Positions 33,732-42,973 of a stretch of 64,000 bases of DNA are shown here, in pieces. The DNA is from Actinobacteria bacterium HGW-Actinobacteria-4. Lineage in GTDB: Bacteria; Actinomycetota; Actinomycetes; Actinomycetales; Demequinaceae. The translations under genes and the position numbers were made by a program. Within the stretch, counting starts at the first letter, position 1. Each line of letters opens with the position of its first letter. The stretch covers positions 1 to 64,000 of the forward strand of contig PHEW01000007.1 of assembly GCA_002841315.1 (NCBI GenBank). Reading direction: 5' to 3'. Under the pieces are notes generated by a model. That model was not told where the DNA came from and did not search any database. It saw nothing but the letters and a program-made list of their open reading frames with translations.

Positions 33732-34673
33732 TTACGGGGAGTCGGTGGATTCTGGATCGGACTCAACGGCATCGGGGAACGGCCACGGGTTCGTGGTGCA
33801 GGCCTCGTCCAGCGTGCGCTGGTCCACCATCACCGACGCGCGGCCAGACGCGCACTCCTCAATAGGGTTGCCGGCGAGCCGGCCCATCTCGTGCAACAAC
33901 TGGTAGGTGCGCGAGTCGGTCCGTTCGAATCCAAACCGCTGCAGTCCCGCAGCCCAGTCGTAGGCGCTGATGATGATCATGCCGCGCTGATCACAGGTTG
34001 GCGCGGTGGGCGAGGGTGAGGGACTGGATTCGACCGATGCTGGCTCAGGAACGCTCACCACCGGCTCAACCTCGACAGTGGCGGTGGGACTCGCGTCCGA
34101 GCGTCGCGGAACGAAGTCTCCACACATCGTGGCGGCCGTCAACGGGCTTGCGAACACCACGCGGTAGTCGGCGACGCCGTCCGTGCGCGCATACTGAAGA
34201 CGATCATTCGCACCCCAGCCGCGCGGGTCAGAGAGCTGATCCATGACGAAGTCCGCCACGATCTCAGGGTCGAGGCTTAGCCCGCCCTCGATCTCGATGC
34301 TCACCCACCGCACCGGCGGACCAGCGGGGTTGGCGTTGGTCCCGCCTGGAACCACGGTGAAGGTGCGGTCGCCCTCGTACGGGTATTCGAGAGAGGTCAG
34401 TCCCGCGCGAATATCGTCAGCATCGAGGTCTCGGAAAATGGGTGCGAGTTGGGGAAGCAGGGTGGGGTCGATGCTCGGCGCGGGCTCGGGACTGACAGTA
34501 GGACCCGGCTCCGGAGAACCGGACAGCGCGGAGATGATGTTCGGCAAGAGGGCAGTGAACCACCCGATGAGGATCCCCGCGATGAATGCCGCGACAATCG
34601 TGAGGGCGGTGACCTTGATCCCCGGCAGGTGAATTCCACCCCCCGCGAACAGGTCTCTTCCGCGCCACTTCAT
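33732..34673 (-). CDS. DUF3152-like membrane-anchored protein with degraded zinc motif
   Basis: A 313-aa protein with one N-terminal transmembrane segment (residues 20-44), a Pro/Ser-rich stalk (50-72) and an extracytoplasmic domain. The C-terminal region matches the DUF3152 ending: Y..LHEMG (261-264), ASVMVDQRTLDEAC, TTNPWPFPD. DUF3152 proteins normally read HExGH there; here HEMGR replaces the second His and the third ligand is not evident, so metallopeptidase activity is unlikely. A low-complexity Pro/Ser/Glu insert lies at 190-228. It holds the position of Rv3207c next to DUF3107. ATG 34712 is an alternative start. Confidence 0.75.
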   Translation of the reverse strand: MKWRGRDLFAGGGIHLPGIKVTALTIVAAFIAGILIGWFTALLPNIISALSGSPEPGPTVSPEPAPSIDPTLLPQLAPIFRDLDADDIRAGLTSLEYPYEGDRTFTVVPGGTNANPAGPPVRWVSIEIEGGLSLDPEIVADFVMDQLSDPRGWGANDRLQYARTDGVADYRVVFASPLTAATMCGDFVPRRSDASPTATVEVEPVVSVPEPASVESSPSPSPTAPTCDQRGMIIISAYDWAAGLQRFGFERTDSRTYQLLHEMGRLAGNPIEECASGRASVMVDQRTLDEACTTNPWPFPDAVESDPESTDSP

Positions 34674-34722
34674 GCACCTACGATAGTTCGTACTAGTCAA
34701 TGTCTCGACCATCGGAGGAACC

Positions 34723-34941
34723 GTGGAAGTCAGGATCGGCGTTCAAAACGTCTCACGCGAGATCACGCTCGAAACCGACATGACCGCGGACAAGGTGGCC
34801 AAGGCAGTGGCGGATGCCCTGGGTGGCGCCACGCTCGACCTCACCGACGACAAGGGTCGCCGTGTGGTCGTTCCCTCGGCAGCGATCGGCTACGTCGAGA
34901 TTGGCGAGTCGGACAAACGCCGCGTCGGCTTCGGAGGCTAG
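34723..34941 (+). CDS. DUF3107 family protein
   Basis: A 72-aa protein of the DUF3107 family, small ATP/GTP-independent actinobacterial proteins of unknown function (positional match to Rv3208A). It reads EVRIGVQNVSREITLETDMT and ends with VVPSAAIGYVEIG, a predicted alpha/beta fold. The start is GTG at 34723 after GGAGGAACC, a strong ribosome-binding site. Divergent from the DUF3152-like gene. Confidence 0.9.
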   Translation: MEVRIGVQNVSREITLETDMTADKVAKAVADALGGATLDLTDDKGRRVVVPSAAIGYVEIGESDKRRVGFGG

Positions 34942-34959
34942 CGTCCCGCTTCGCCCCGG

Positions 34960-35463
34960 CTAGCGTCCCGCTATTTCCGTCGCAGCGGCCTGAGCTACTG
35001 CAGGAGCCGACGTCGTGGTGACGTCAATGACGAGCCCGCCTTCGTCGGGAGTCAGGTCCTCGAGCGCCATGTACTGTGAATCGAGCAGGCCCGGCCCCGC
35101 GAAGTGGCCTTCCGCAATCGCCCGCGTGCGTACGCGTTCTTCAAGCACCTGTTGCGGAGCGGCCAGATGCACAAAGACGACGTTGGGGGCCGATGCGCGA
35201 ATGGCCTCACGGTAGGAACGCTTGAGCGCGGAGCACGCCACAACACCGCCGGTGCGATGCTCCGCGAGCCAAGCCCCCACGTCCACTAACCACGGCCAGC
35301 GGTCTTCATCGGTCAGAGGAATCAGCTGAGCCATTTTGTCGATGTTGGCTTGCGGGTGCAGGCTGTCGCCGTCCACAAACGGCACCTCAAGAGCGTGAGC
35401 TAGGAGCAGGCCCACCGTGGACTTGCCGCATCCCGTCACGCCCATCACGACCACCTGACTCAT
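34960..35463 (-). CDS. Gluconokinase
   Basis: A 167-aa thermoresistant-type gluconokinase. The P-loop is GVTGCGKSTVG (residues 8-18), followed by the family blocks FVDGDSLHP, LTDEDRWPWL and ACSALKRSYR. It phosphorylates gluconate to 6-phosphogluconate for the pentose phosphate pathway. The ATG at 35463 gives the canonical MSQVVVMGV start; an in-frame extension upstream overlaps the ATPase gene and is not conserved. No gluconate permease is nearby. Confidence 0.92.
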   Translation of the reverse strand: MSQVVVMGVTGCGKSTVGLLLAHALEVPFVDGDSLHPQANIDKMAQLIPLTDEDRWPWLVDVGAWLAEHRTGGVVACSALKRSYREAIRASAPNVVFVHLAAPQQVLEERVRTRAIAEGHFAGPGLLDSQYMALEDLTPDEGGLVIDVTTTSAPAVAQAAATEIAGR

Positions 35464-35533
35464 GCCCCATAGCCTAGAGCGACTGAGTCGAACGTCACGA
35501 CTGCGGTGCCGCTGCTCCGAATACCATGGACAT

Positions 35534-38179
35534 ATGCTCGACCTCGCAACGCCGCGCCCTTGGCACGCCATGCCCACGGGCGAGGTGCTCGAGGCGGTCG
35601 ACACCACTCCTGATGGCCTGGCGAAGTCGGACGCGGCCGCGCGTCTCGAATCCGTGGGGCCCAATCAACTCACGTTCTCGAAGCCCGATCCCGCGTGGAA
35701 GGTGATGCTGCGCCAGTTCGCCTCACCCCTCATCACCATTCTGTTGGTGGCCGCATGCATCACGGCACTCCTGCGCCACTGGGCGGACGCCATTGCGATT
35801 CTGTTCATTCTGCTACTGAATGCCGTGGTGGGGTTCTGGCAGGAAACCAAGGCGGCCGCGGAGGTGGGCGCCCTGGCAGATCTCTCCGTCCCACATTGCC
35901 GCGTGCTGCGCGATGGCGGAGCGCAAACGATCCTGTCAACCGAGGTGGTGCCTGGGGACATCGTGCTTCTCGACAGTGGCGACAGGGTGCCTGCCGACCT
36001 CCGCCTGACGTCAACGCGGGATCTGCGAGTAGACGAATCCATGCTCACTGGCGAGAACCTGCCCGTGCTCAAGCACACCGAGACCCTCGACGCCGACGCT
36101 CCCGTCGCCGACCGCCGGTGCCTCGCGTTCAGCGGCACCCTCGTGGCCTCGGGGCGTGCCACCGGAGTGGTGGTAGCCACCGGCGAACGCACCGAGCTGG
36201 GGCAGATCAATGACCTCATTCAAGGCCCGCGCGAGAAGACTCCACTACAAGCACTCATTCACCAGCTGGAGCGGCGCATCGGCCTCGTGGTGGGGGTTGT
36301 CGCCCTGTTCGTCTTCGTAGCCGGGTTCGTCGTCTCGGGCGACTTTGCGCTCGCATTCCTGTCAGCGGTAGCGCTTGCCGTGGCAGCCATCCCCGAGGCT
36401 CTGCCCGTAGTACTCACCATTGCCATGGCGCTGGGCGTGCGACACATGGCCCAAGTCAATGCGGTGGTGAGGACCTTGCCTTCCGTGGAGACGCTGGGGT
36501 CCACCAGCATCATCGGCTCCGACAAGACCGGCACGTTGACTCAGAACATCCTCACGGTGGGTCACATCTGGACGTCCTCGGGGAGCACGCGGCTTGGTGA
36601 CGCCACCGAAGACCCCGATCCCCTAGTCCGCCAGACTTTGGTCGCGGGAGCGCTGAGCAACGAAGCCCGCCCTGATGGCGATGCGCGAGCTGGATTCACA
36701 GGAGACGCCGTTGACGTCGCGATGGCAGCGGCTGCCGTGAGACTCCGTGTCGTGACCGAAGCCGACATCGTCAACGAACCGCTCTTGCACCAGGACTACG
36801 AACCACACGTGGGCTACTCCCAATCGCTGCGGCGCGCCGACGACGGCACCTGCGTGCTGTACGTCAAGGGCGCTCCCGACAAACTGCTTGCGATGTCGTC
36901 GCACCTCGCGACCTCCGATGGCCCACGCACCCTTGACCACCAGGCCGTGCACCAGGCGAACGAGGAGATGGGGGCAACGGGCCTCAGGGTGATCGCTACG
37001 GCTCGGCGGGTGTTCGAGGCTGGCGACGCTCCTGACGAGGAACTGCCGCATCCAGAAGCGCTCGAGTTCTTGGGGCTCCAGGGGATGTCGGATCCCACCC
37101 GGCCCGGCGTGGCCGATGCCATCGCGTCGTGTCGCGAGGCCGGAATCGACGTCATCATGATCACCGGCGACCACCCGGTGACCGCGGCAGCCATCGCTGA
37201 CGAGTTAGGTATCCGCTCGGCTAGGCCGCTCACCGGTGTCGAGGTGGCTGGCCTTGACGACGCCGAGTTGCTGCAGCGACTCGATGAGACCGGCGTGGCC
37301 GCCAGGGTGACACCGCAAGACAAGCTACGGATTGTCCAGGTGCTACGCGCCAATGGCCGAACCGTCGCCGTGACCGGTGACGGCGTGAACGATGCACCCG
37401 CACTCAAGGCGGCGTCCATCGGTGTGGCGATGGGTGCCTCTGGCACGGAGGTGGCACGCGAAGCGTCGAACATCGTGCTCACCGACGACAACTTCGTGTC
37501 GATCGTGCGCGCAGTAGAGCAAGGCCGCATCACCTTTGCCGCGATCCGCAAGGCAACCTTCTTCCTGCTCTCCACCGCCGTCGCGGTCTTGCTCGCCGTC
37601 GCGATCAATACGGTGAGCGGCATGCCACTCCTGTTCCTACCCATTCAGGTGCTGTGGATCAACGTGGTCACCAATGGCCTCCAGGATGTTGCTCTCGCCT
37701 TCGAGCCAGCCGAAGGCGGGGAACTCAAGCGCCCGCCCCGCAAACCCACCGAGGGGCTACTGTCGCGCACGCTGTGGATCCGCATCGCCGTCAACGGCTT
37801 CTGGATGGGCCTGTGCATCCTGCTCGCCTTCCGGCATGCACTCGACATCGGCTTGGACGAGACCCACGCGCGAACGTTGGCGCTCACCGTCGTGGTGGCC
37901 CTCAACTTCTTCCAAGTGGGCAACTCGCGCACCGAGTTCCGGTCTGTGTTTTCGCTGAGCCCGTTCTCCAACAAGCTCCTCCTCGCCGCAGCCACGGGCA
38001 GCATTGCGTTGCACTGGGGTGCGATGTCCTGGGGCCCGTCCGCGGACATCTTGGGCCTCACGCCACTGACCCTCACCGAATGGGCTTGGTGCTTTGCCAT
38101 CGGCATCACCGTGCTGTTCCTGGTGGAAGCGGAGAAGTTCTGGCGGCGCAAGCGTGACCTCACTTCGCGCACGTCCTAG
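35534..38179 (+). CDS. Cation-translocating P-type ATPase (P2-like)
   Basis: An 881-aa P-type ATPase with the full layout: actuator block LTGENLP, M4 AAIPEALPVV, phosphorylation site SDKTGTLTQN (Asp330), ITGDHPVTA and TGDGVNDAPALK. M6 reads WINVVTNGLQDVALAFEP (Asn710, Thr713, Asn714). SERCA-type calcium pumps have NLVTDG there, so a key Ca2+-binding Asp is Asn. The transported ion is therefore uncertain. A -10-like TACCAT (35522-35527) lies 6 nt before the ATG, so the message may be leaderless. Divergent from gluconokinase. Confidence 0.9.
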   Translation: MLDLATPRPWHAMPTGEVLEAVDTTPDGLAKSDAAARLESVGPNQLTFSKPDPAWKVMLRQFASPLITILLVAACITALLRHWADAIAILFILLLNAVVGFWQETKAAAEVGALADLSVPHCRVLRDGGAQTILSTEVVPGDIVLLDSGDRVPADLRLTSTRDLRVDESMLTGENLPVLKHTETLDADAPVADRRCLAFSGTLVASGRATGVVVATGERTELGQINDLIQGPREKTPLQALIHQLERRIGLVVGVVALFVFVAGFVVSGDFALAFLSAVALAVAAIPEALPVVLTIAMALGVRHMAQVNAVVRTLPSVETLGSTSIIGSDKTGTLTQNILTVGHIWTSSGSTRLGDATEDPDPLVRQTLVAGALSNEARPDGDARAGFTGDAVDVAMAAAAVRLRVVTEADIVNEPLLHQDYEPHVGYSQSLRRADDGTCVLYVKGAPDKLLAMSSHLATSDGPRTLDHQAVHQANEEMGATGLRVIATARRVFEAGDAPDEELPHPEALEFLGLQGMSDPTRPGVADAIASCREAGIDVIMITGDHPVTAAAIADELGIRSARPLTGVEVAGLDDAELLQRLDETGVAARVTPQDKLRIVQVLRANGRTVAVTGDGVNDAPALKAASIGVAMGASGTEVAREASNIVLTDDNFVSIVRAVEQGRITFAAIRKATFFLLSTAVAVLLAVAINTVSGMPLLFLPIQVLWINVVTNGLQDVALAFEPAEGGELKRPPRKPTEGLLSRTLWIRIAVNGFWMGLCILLAFRHALDIGLDETHARTLALTVVVALNFFQVGNSRTEFRSVFSLSPFSNKLLLAAATGSIALHWGAMSWGPSADILGLTPLTLTEWAWCFAIGITVLFLVEAEKFWRRKRDLTSRTS

Positions 38180-38356
38180 GCAACGAGCGTTCACCGGGGT
38201 AGACTGGTTGCCGACCCGAGGTTGCCCGGTCGTCATGTGATGCGCGGTACCGCTGTAGAAAGCGATGCGCCGCTAGGAAACAGAAGATTCGCGATCGGCT
38301 ACCCGCCTGAAGGCCCGGACATTCCGCGCCCCGAATCTAGGACACGTACCTCCATC

Positions 38357-39922
38357 ATGACTGAAACACACGCGAGCGTTCATACCGCCGATCAGAAATT
38401 CGCAGACTTCAAGATCAACCCCCTCATCGCCCAGGCTCTGGCCAACGTGGGCATCGAGGCACCCTTTCCCATCCAGGCGATGACGCTGCCTGTGGCGCTG
38501 TCCGGCCACGACATCATTGGCCAAGCGAAGACCGGTACCGGCAAGACTCTCGGGTTTGGCGTGCCATTGCTCCACCGCACCGTCTCCCCCGGCGAACCCG
38601 GCTGGGACGAGTACGAGTCGCAGGGCAAGCCCCAAGCGCTCGTAGTTGCGCCCACCCGCGAACTAGCAGTGCAGGTGGCTGGCGACCTCGAGACCGCCTC
38701 GAAGCTGCGCACCACGCGCATCGTACAGATCTACGGAGGCCGCGCGTACGAGCCCCAGATCGAGGCCCTCAACCGCGGCGCTGAGGTGGTGGTGGGTACC
38801 GCCGGTCGCTTGATCGACCTGCTCAACCAGGGCCACCTCGACCTCCGCTTCGTCAAGACCGTGGTGCTGGATGAGGCCGACGAAATGCTGGACCTGGGAT
38901 TCTTGCCCGACGTCGAGCGTCTGATTAGCGCGACCCCCGAGTCTCGTCACACGATGCTGTTCTCCGCAACCATGCCCGGACCCGTGGTGCAGCTCGCACG
39001 CCGCTACATGACGCAGCCCACTCACATCCGCGCGGCAGACCCGGACGACGACGGTGCCACGGTCAAGGCCACCAAGCAGTTTGTGTTCCGGGCTCACGCG
39101 ATGGACAAGGTCGAGGTGCTCGCCAGGATCCTGCAGGCGACGGACCGCGGGTTGTCGATTGTGTTCGCGCGCACCAAGCGCACCGCAGCCAAGGTTGCGG
39201 ATGACCTCGCCGAGCGCGGGTTCGCCGCCGGCGCCATTCACGGCGACTTGGGCCAGGGTGCACGCGAGCAAGCGTTGCGCGCCTTCCGCTCCGGCAAGAT
39301 CGACGTGCTGGTCGCGACCGACGTCGCGGCCCGAGGAATCGACGTTGACGACGTCACGCACGTCATCAACTACCAGTGCCCCGAAGACGAGAAGACGTAC
39401 CTGCACCGCATCGGCCGTACGGGCCGTGCTGGCAAGACCGGCGTGGCCGTGACGTTCGTCGACTGGGATGACCTCCCCCGCTGGGGCATGATCGACAAGA
39501 CCTTGGACTTGGGCTACCCGGAGCCAGAAGAGACCTACTCCAACTCCCCCCACCTGTACGAGGAACTGTTCATCCCCGAAGGCACCACTGGCCGCCTCCC
39601 GCGCGCTAACCGGACCCGCGAGGGCCTCGACGCTGAGAAGCTCGAAGACCTAGGCGAAACCGGGAAGAAGCCCGGCGGCGGCGGTCGTGGGCCTCGCGAC
39701 GGTGGTGGTCGCGACAGCGGTGGACGCGGTACCGGCGGTCGTGGGCCTCGTGACAGCAGTGGCCGCGGCGCGGCTGGCAGCGGCCGTGGCGCTGGTGGCG
39801 GTCGCGGAGCCGGTGGTGGCGGCGAGGGCTCAGGCCGGTCCGGTGCACCGCGTAAGCGCAACCGCAGGCGCAGCGGCGGTGCGGGCCAGGGTGGCACGAG
39901 CAACGCGCCTGCTGCCAACTAG
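38357..39922 (+). CDS. DEAD-box ATP-dependent RNA helicase
   Basis: A 521-aa DEAD-box helicase. Motifs seen are QAKTGTGKT (I), PTRELAVQV (Ia), VLDEADEML (II), FSATMP (III) and HRIGRTGRAG (VI). The last 90 residues are Gly/Arg/Ser-rich with repeated RGxGG-like runs, an RNA-binding and disordered tail. ATG 38357 fits the family, giving MTETHASVHTADQKFADF. The 177 bp between the ATPase stop and this start hold no gene; TAGACT at 38200-38205 could be a -10 box, which would give a leader of about 145 nt. It corresponds to RhlE (Rv3211) by position. Confidence 0.93.
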   Translation: MTETHASVHTADQKFADFKINPLIAQALANVGIEAPFPIQAMTLPVALSGHDIIGQAKTGTGKTLGFGVPLLHRTVSPGEPGWDEYESQGKPQALVVAPTRELAVQVAGDLETASKLRTTRIVQIYGGRAYEPQIEALNRGAEVVVGTAGRLIDLLNQGHLDLRFVKTVVLDEADEMLDLGFLPDVERLISATPESRHTMLFSATMPGPVVQLARRYMTQPTHIRAADPDDDGATVKATKQFVFRAHAMDKVEVLARILQATDRGLSIVFARTKRTAAKVADDLAERGFAAGAIHGDLGQGAREQALRAFRSGKIDVLVATDVAARGIDVDDVTHVINYQCPEDEKTYLHRIGRTGRAGKTGVAVTFVDWDDLPRWGMIDKTLDLGYPEPEETYSNSPHLYEELFIPEGTTGRLPRANRTREGLDAEKLEDLGETGKKPGGGGRGPRDGGGRDSGGRGTGGRGPRDSSGRGAAGSGRGAGGGRGAGGGGEGSGRSGAPRKRNRRRSGGAGQGGTSNAPAAN

Positions 39923-39962
39923 GAGACTGACTCGCTGCACCGCTGGTCGCCCACGCGCCCAA

Positions 39963-40787
39963 TCAACGCTTGAGTTCGCGCTGGGTGGCTGTGCCGTCCC
40001 AGTAGTACAAGGTCGAGTCAACATCCTGACCCCATCCGGAGACAAACCAGTCATCGGAGACATCGGCGACCACCACCAAGACGTACTTCCCGCTAGTGGT
40101 GAGGTATGCATCGGTGCCAGCGCTCAGCATCGGCCGGTCGTACTCGACGGCAAACGTGAAGACGATGCCGCCGTCGGCTTCGTTGAGGGTTGCGGACTCA
40201 AGGTCGAATGTCCGGAGTGCGTAACGGGCCTGGCCTGACGCGTACGGCAGGACGCCGGCGCCCGTGTTGATGGCGGCAAGCACTTGCTTGTCGGTCGCCC
40301 AGCCCGCAGCGGAATCGAGCACATCATCGGCCCAGACCTGCGACTGCGCGGGAACGATGAGCCCCTCCGTGGAATCGCGGTAGGCGAAGCGGTTCTCCCG
40401 CGAGTTGTCGTAGACCGCAGGGTTGTCCATGTAGTGCTTGGCGATGAACTCAGCGGCGAACGACTGTCCCTGGGCGGCAAGGTCAGCTCCATAGATCTCG
40501 AGCACCAGGGCGTCGAAGGCCTGGGGGTCGAACTCCCGGGCTGGCGCGTCTGGAGCGAGCTCCACTTGGCGATAGGTGCCAAACCTGTCGGTGAACTCGG
40601 CACCAGTGGCGCGCACGCCTTGTGCCTCGTTCACAGTGAAGTCCACCACCACATGATCAGCAGGCGGCGCCTGGGTGGGCGGCGGCATAGACGTGTCAGG
40701 TGCACATGCCGTCAGGGCCAAGGACACTGCGGCAACGGCAAGGACGGCCCCAGAACGGCGGCGTACCGCCATGGCAAGCAAGCGCAC
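39963..40787 (-). CDS. Lipoprotein of unknown function
   Basis: A 274-aa lipoprotein with a basic head, a hydrophobic stretch AVLAVAAVSLALTAC (lipobox LTAC, Cys at residue 28) and a Pro-rich linker, so it is anchored outside the cell. No known domain is recognised; the mature part has alternating short strands and ends ...GTATQRELKR. The start is GTG at 40787 with GGGAG five nt upstream; ATG 40772 has no ribosome-binding site. It lies convergent to the DEAD-box gene. Confidence 0.75.
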   Translation of the reverse strand: MRLLAMAVRRRSGAVLAVAAVSLALTACAPDTSMPPPTQAPPADHVVVDFTVNEAQGVRATGAEFTDRFGTYRQVELAPDAPAREFDPQAFDALVLEIYGADLAAQGQSFAAEFIAKHYMDNPAVYDNSRENRFAYRDSTEGLIVPAQSQVWADDVLDSAAGWATDKQVLAAINTGAGVLPYASGQARYALRTFDLESATLNEADGGIVFTFAVEYDRPMLSAGTDAYLTTSGKYVLVVVADVSDDWFVSGWGQDVDSTLYYWDGTATQRELKR

Positions 40788-40843
40788 AAGTACTCCCGGT
40801 TGATGGGATGAGTCAGCGCCATTCTCGCACCACCCGTACTCGA

Positions 40844-42973
40844 CTACGTGACGGCGCCTACCAGTATGTCCCCGAACACAAGGGAGAACTCGACTGTGAT
40901 GTGGTGGTGGTCTCGCCAGATCATCACGTCACCCACAACCAAGCCACATTCAAGGGCGTCGCACATGTAGTCGGTGAAGTCCAGGTAGGTGACCCCTGCG
41001 TGTTCGAGTTGCTCGCGATACGCCTGGCCAAGCGCGTCGTCAAGGGCGAGATCTCGTGGTCGCGCGCAGAGGCGGAGCGCCCCCCGATTGGCCTCTGCGC
41101 ACTCGACCGGATCGATTTCCATCCAAGGTGTGTCCGCCACCCACACCACGCGCGCGCGAGAGGGGAACGCGTTCAAGAGCTCCTCGACTTGATTGGCGTG
41201 GTAGTCCACCGGATCCTGAGCAGAAGACACGTCGTAGGTGATCAACGTACTGGCAAGCACCACATCCGGTTGAGCTTCGGTCATCGCACCCAGCGCCGCC
41301 TGTCGCCATGCGTCGCAGTCCTGACTGTTGCGAGAAGCGTCGGCAGCCAGTGCAAGTGGAACCGCAGGGCACCCGCTGGACGTGAGACTCAGCACTCGAA
41401 GAGTGCCCTCGTCCGCCGCCCGCAGGAGTGGCTCAAGCCACTGCGCTGCGTGGGAGTCGCCAAACACGGCTACAAGCGGGCCGTCAGTTCCGTAGGTGCA
41501 GCTATCGGGAATGACGTGCACGCCGCGGCCCAGGTGGCACCCGTCGGCATACACCCGCGGAACCCTCCGTGCATCTGCCAATGAAGGACGAACGTTCGAC
41601 GGCAACACAGCCGCGAACTGTGGCCACTCGATCGCCGGCTCGCTAACGACAATCGGAGATGGGGTCACCTCGGCTAGTTGGGCAACCTCGGGCAACGGAT
41701 CCGCGATGGGGTACTGGCTACGTGTCGCGCGATCAGCAAAGGTGGCAACCCCGCTCACCACAAGCAGCGTCGCACCAACGCTTGCAGTGGCCGCAATCCA
41801 GATCCTGCGCCGCTGGACCGGATCAGCGACTGGCATGCGGCGCGCGGGTTGCTCGATCCATCTGTGACTCGCTGCGGCCAACGCCACGCTCACCGCCACC
41901 ACCAGTGCTGCTTCGCGAACTCGCAACCCTCGACCTACCCACAAAGCGGCAAGGACAAGCGCGGGCCAGTGCCACAGATACAGCGAGTAGGACCAGTCGC
42001 CAACGCGCTGCAACGGTGCCCAACGCCACCAACCCTCGTTTTGAGAGGGATGAGAACCGGCCCACAAGAGTATCGCCGTGGCGAGCACCGGCGCGAGTGC
42101 CCACCAATGTGGCCACGCGCTGCCGGCACTGCCCCACGCAAGCCACGTCACCAAGGCGCCCAGCGCCGCGACCTGCACGGCGCGCACCGCTGCGAGCGAC
42201 GTTGCATGCCACCTCGCCTGAACGGCGAGCGCCACCAACACTCCGAGACCCAGTTCCCATGCGCGCGCCGCTGGATGATAGAAAGCGAGGATTGGATCTG
42301 TCGCGATCAGCCACCATGCGTATAGCATCGACGCTGCAGTGAGACCTCCCACAACCCACGCCAAGCCTCGCAGGCTGCGTCGTGTCACTACGAACGCGAG
42401 GATCAAGATCACCGGGACGACGACGTAGAACTGTTCTTCCACCCCTAGGGACCAGAAGTGCAAGAACGGCGACGGCGCGCTTTGAGCGAGATAATCGGAG
42501 GCCTGAAACGCGAACCACAAGTTCGGTACATTCAACACCGCAGCGAAGGCATCCTTGGCGATGGAGCTGTCGCCCCACCCCTGATTCCATACCAACAGGC
42601 GAACCGGGCTGGCGACAACAGCGGACACCACGAGGGTGACCACCGTGACCGTGAGCGCGGCGGGCAGAATCCGGCGCACGCGTCTGGCATAGAAGCTGCC
42701 CAGCCTGATGGTGCCACGCTGCGTCAGCTCACGGATCAAGGCGCCACCGATGAGAAAGCCAGAGATCACAAAGAACACATCGACGCCAGCGAAACCGCCC
42801 GGCAGCAAGTTGCCATGCATGTGATAAATGACGACGGCCAGCACCGCTAAGGCGCGGAGCGCTTGAATGTCGGTGCGGATGCCACGACGGCTCGCCGGGG
42901 GTGCCTCGTGCTTTTCGCGTGGTGGAGCGTGGTCGGCTTTGGCAGCCGCAGGCTCCCCTGCTCGACTCGTCAC
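40844..42973 (-). CDS. OafA/YrhL-type membrane acyltransferase with SGNH domain
   Basis: A 709-aa protein. The N-terminal acyltransferase-3 domain (residues about 30-400, ten or so transmembrane segments) starts RTDIQALRALAVLAVVIYHMH and has GGFAGVDVFFVISGFLI. The C-terminal extracytoplasmic SGNH esterase-like domain has AVFGDSHAAQWL and a late DHHHITVEF, giving the Ser and Asp-x-x-His residues. It probably O-acetylates a cell-surface glycan. The start is GTG at 42973, overlapping the stop of the PHP gene, so translation is probably coupled. Confidence 0.92.
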   Translation of the reverse strand: MTSRAGEPAAAKADHAPPREKHEAPPASRRGIRTDIQALRALAVLAVVIYHMHGNLLPGGFAGVDVFFVISGFLIGGALIRELTQRGTIRLGSFYARRVRRILPAALTVTVVTLVVSAVVASPVRLLVWNQGWGDSSIAKDAFAAVLNVPNLWFAFQASDYLAQSAPSPFLHFWSLGVEEQFYVVVPVILILAFVVTRRSLRGLAWVVGGLTAASMLYAWWLIATDPILAFYHPAARAWELGLGVLVALAVQARWHATSLAAVRAVQVAALGALVTWLAWGSAGSAWPHWWALAPVLATAILLWAGSHPSQNEGWWRWAPLQRVGDWSYSLYLWHWPALVLAALWVGRGLRVREAALVVAVSVALAAASHRWIEQPARRMPVADPVQRRRIWIAATASVGATLLVVSGVATFADRATRSQYPIADPLPEVAQLAEVTPSPIVVSEPAIEWPQFAAVLPSNVRPSLADARRVPRVYADGCHLGRGVHVIPDSCTYGTDGPLVAVFGDSHAAQWLEPLLRAADEGTLRVLSLTSSGCPAVPLALAADASRNSQDCDAWRQAALGAMTEAQPDVVLASTLITYDVSSAQDPVDYHANQVEELLNAFPSRARVVWVADTPWMEIDPVECAEANRGALRLCARPRDLALDDALGQAYREQLEHAGVTYLDFTDYMCDALECGLVVGDVMIWRDHHHITVEFSLVFGDILVGAVT

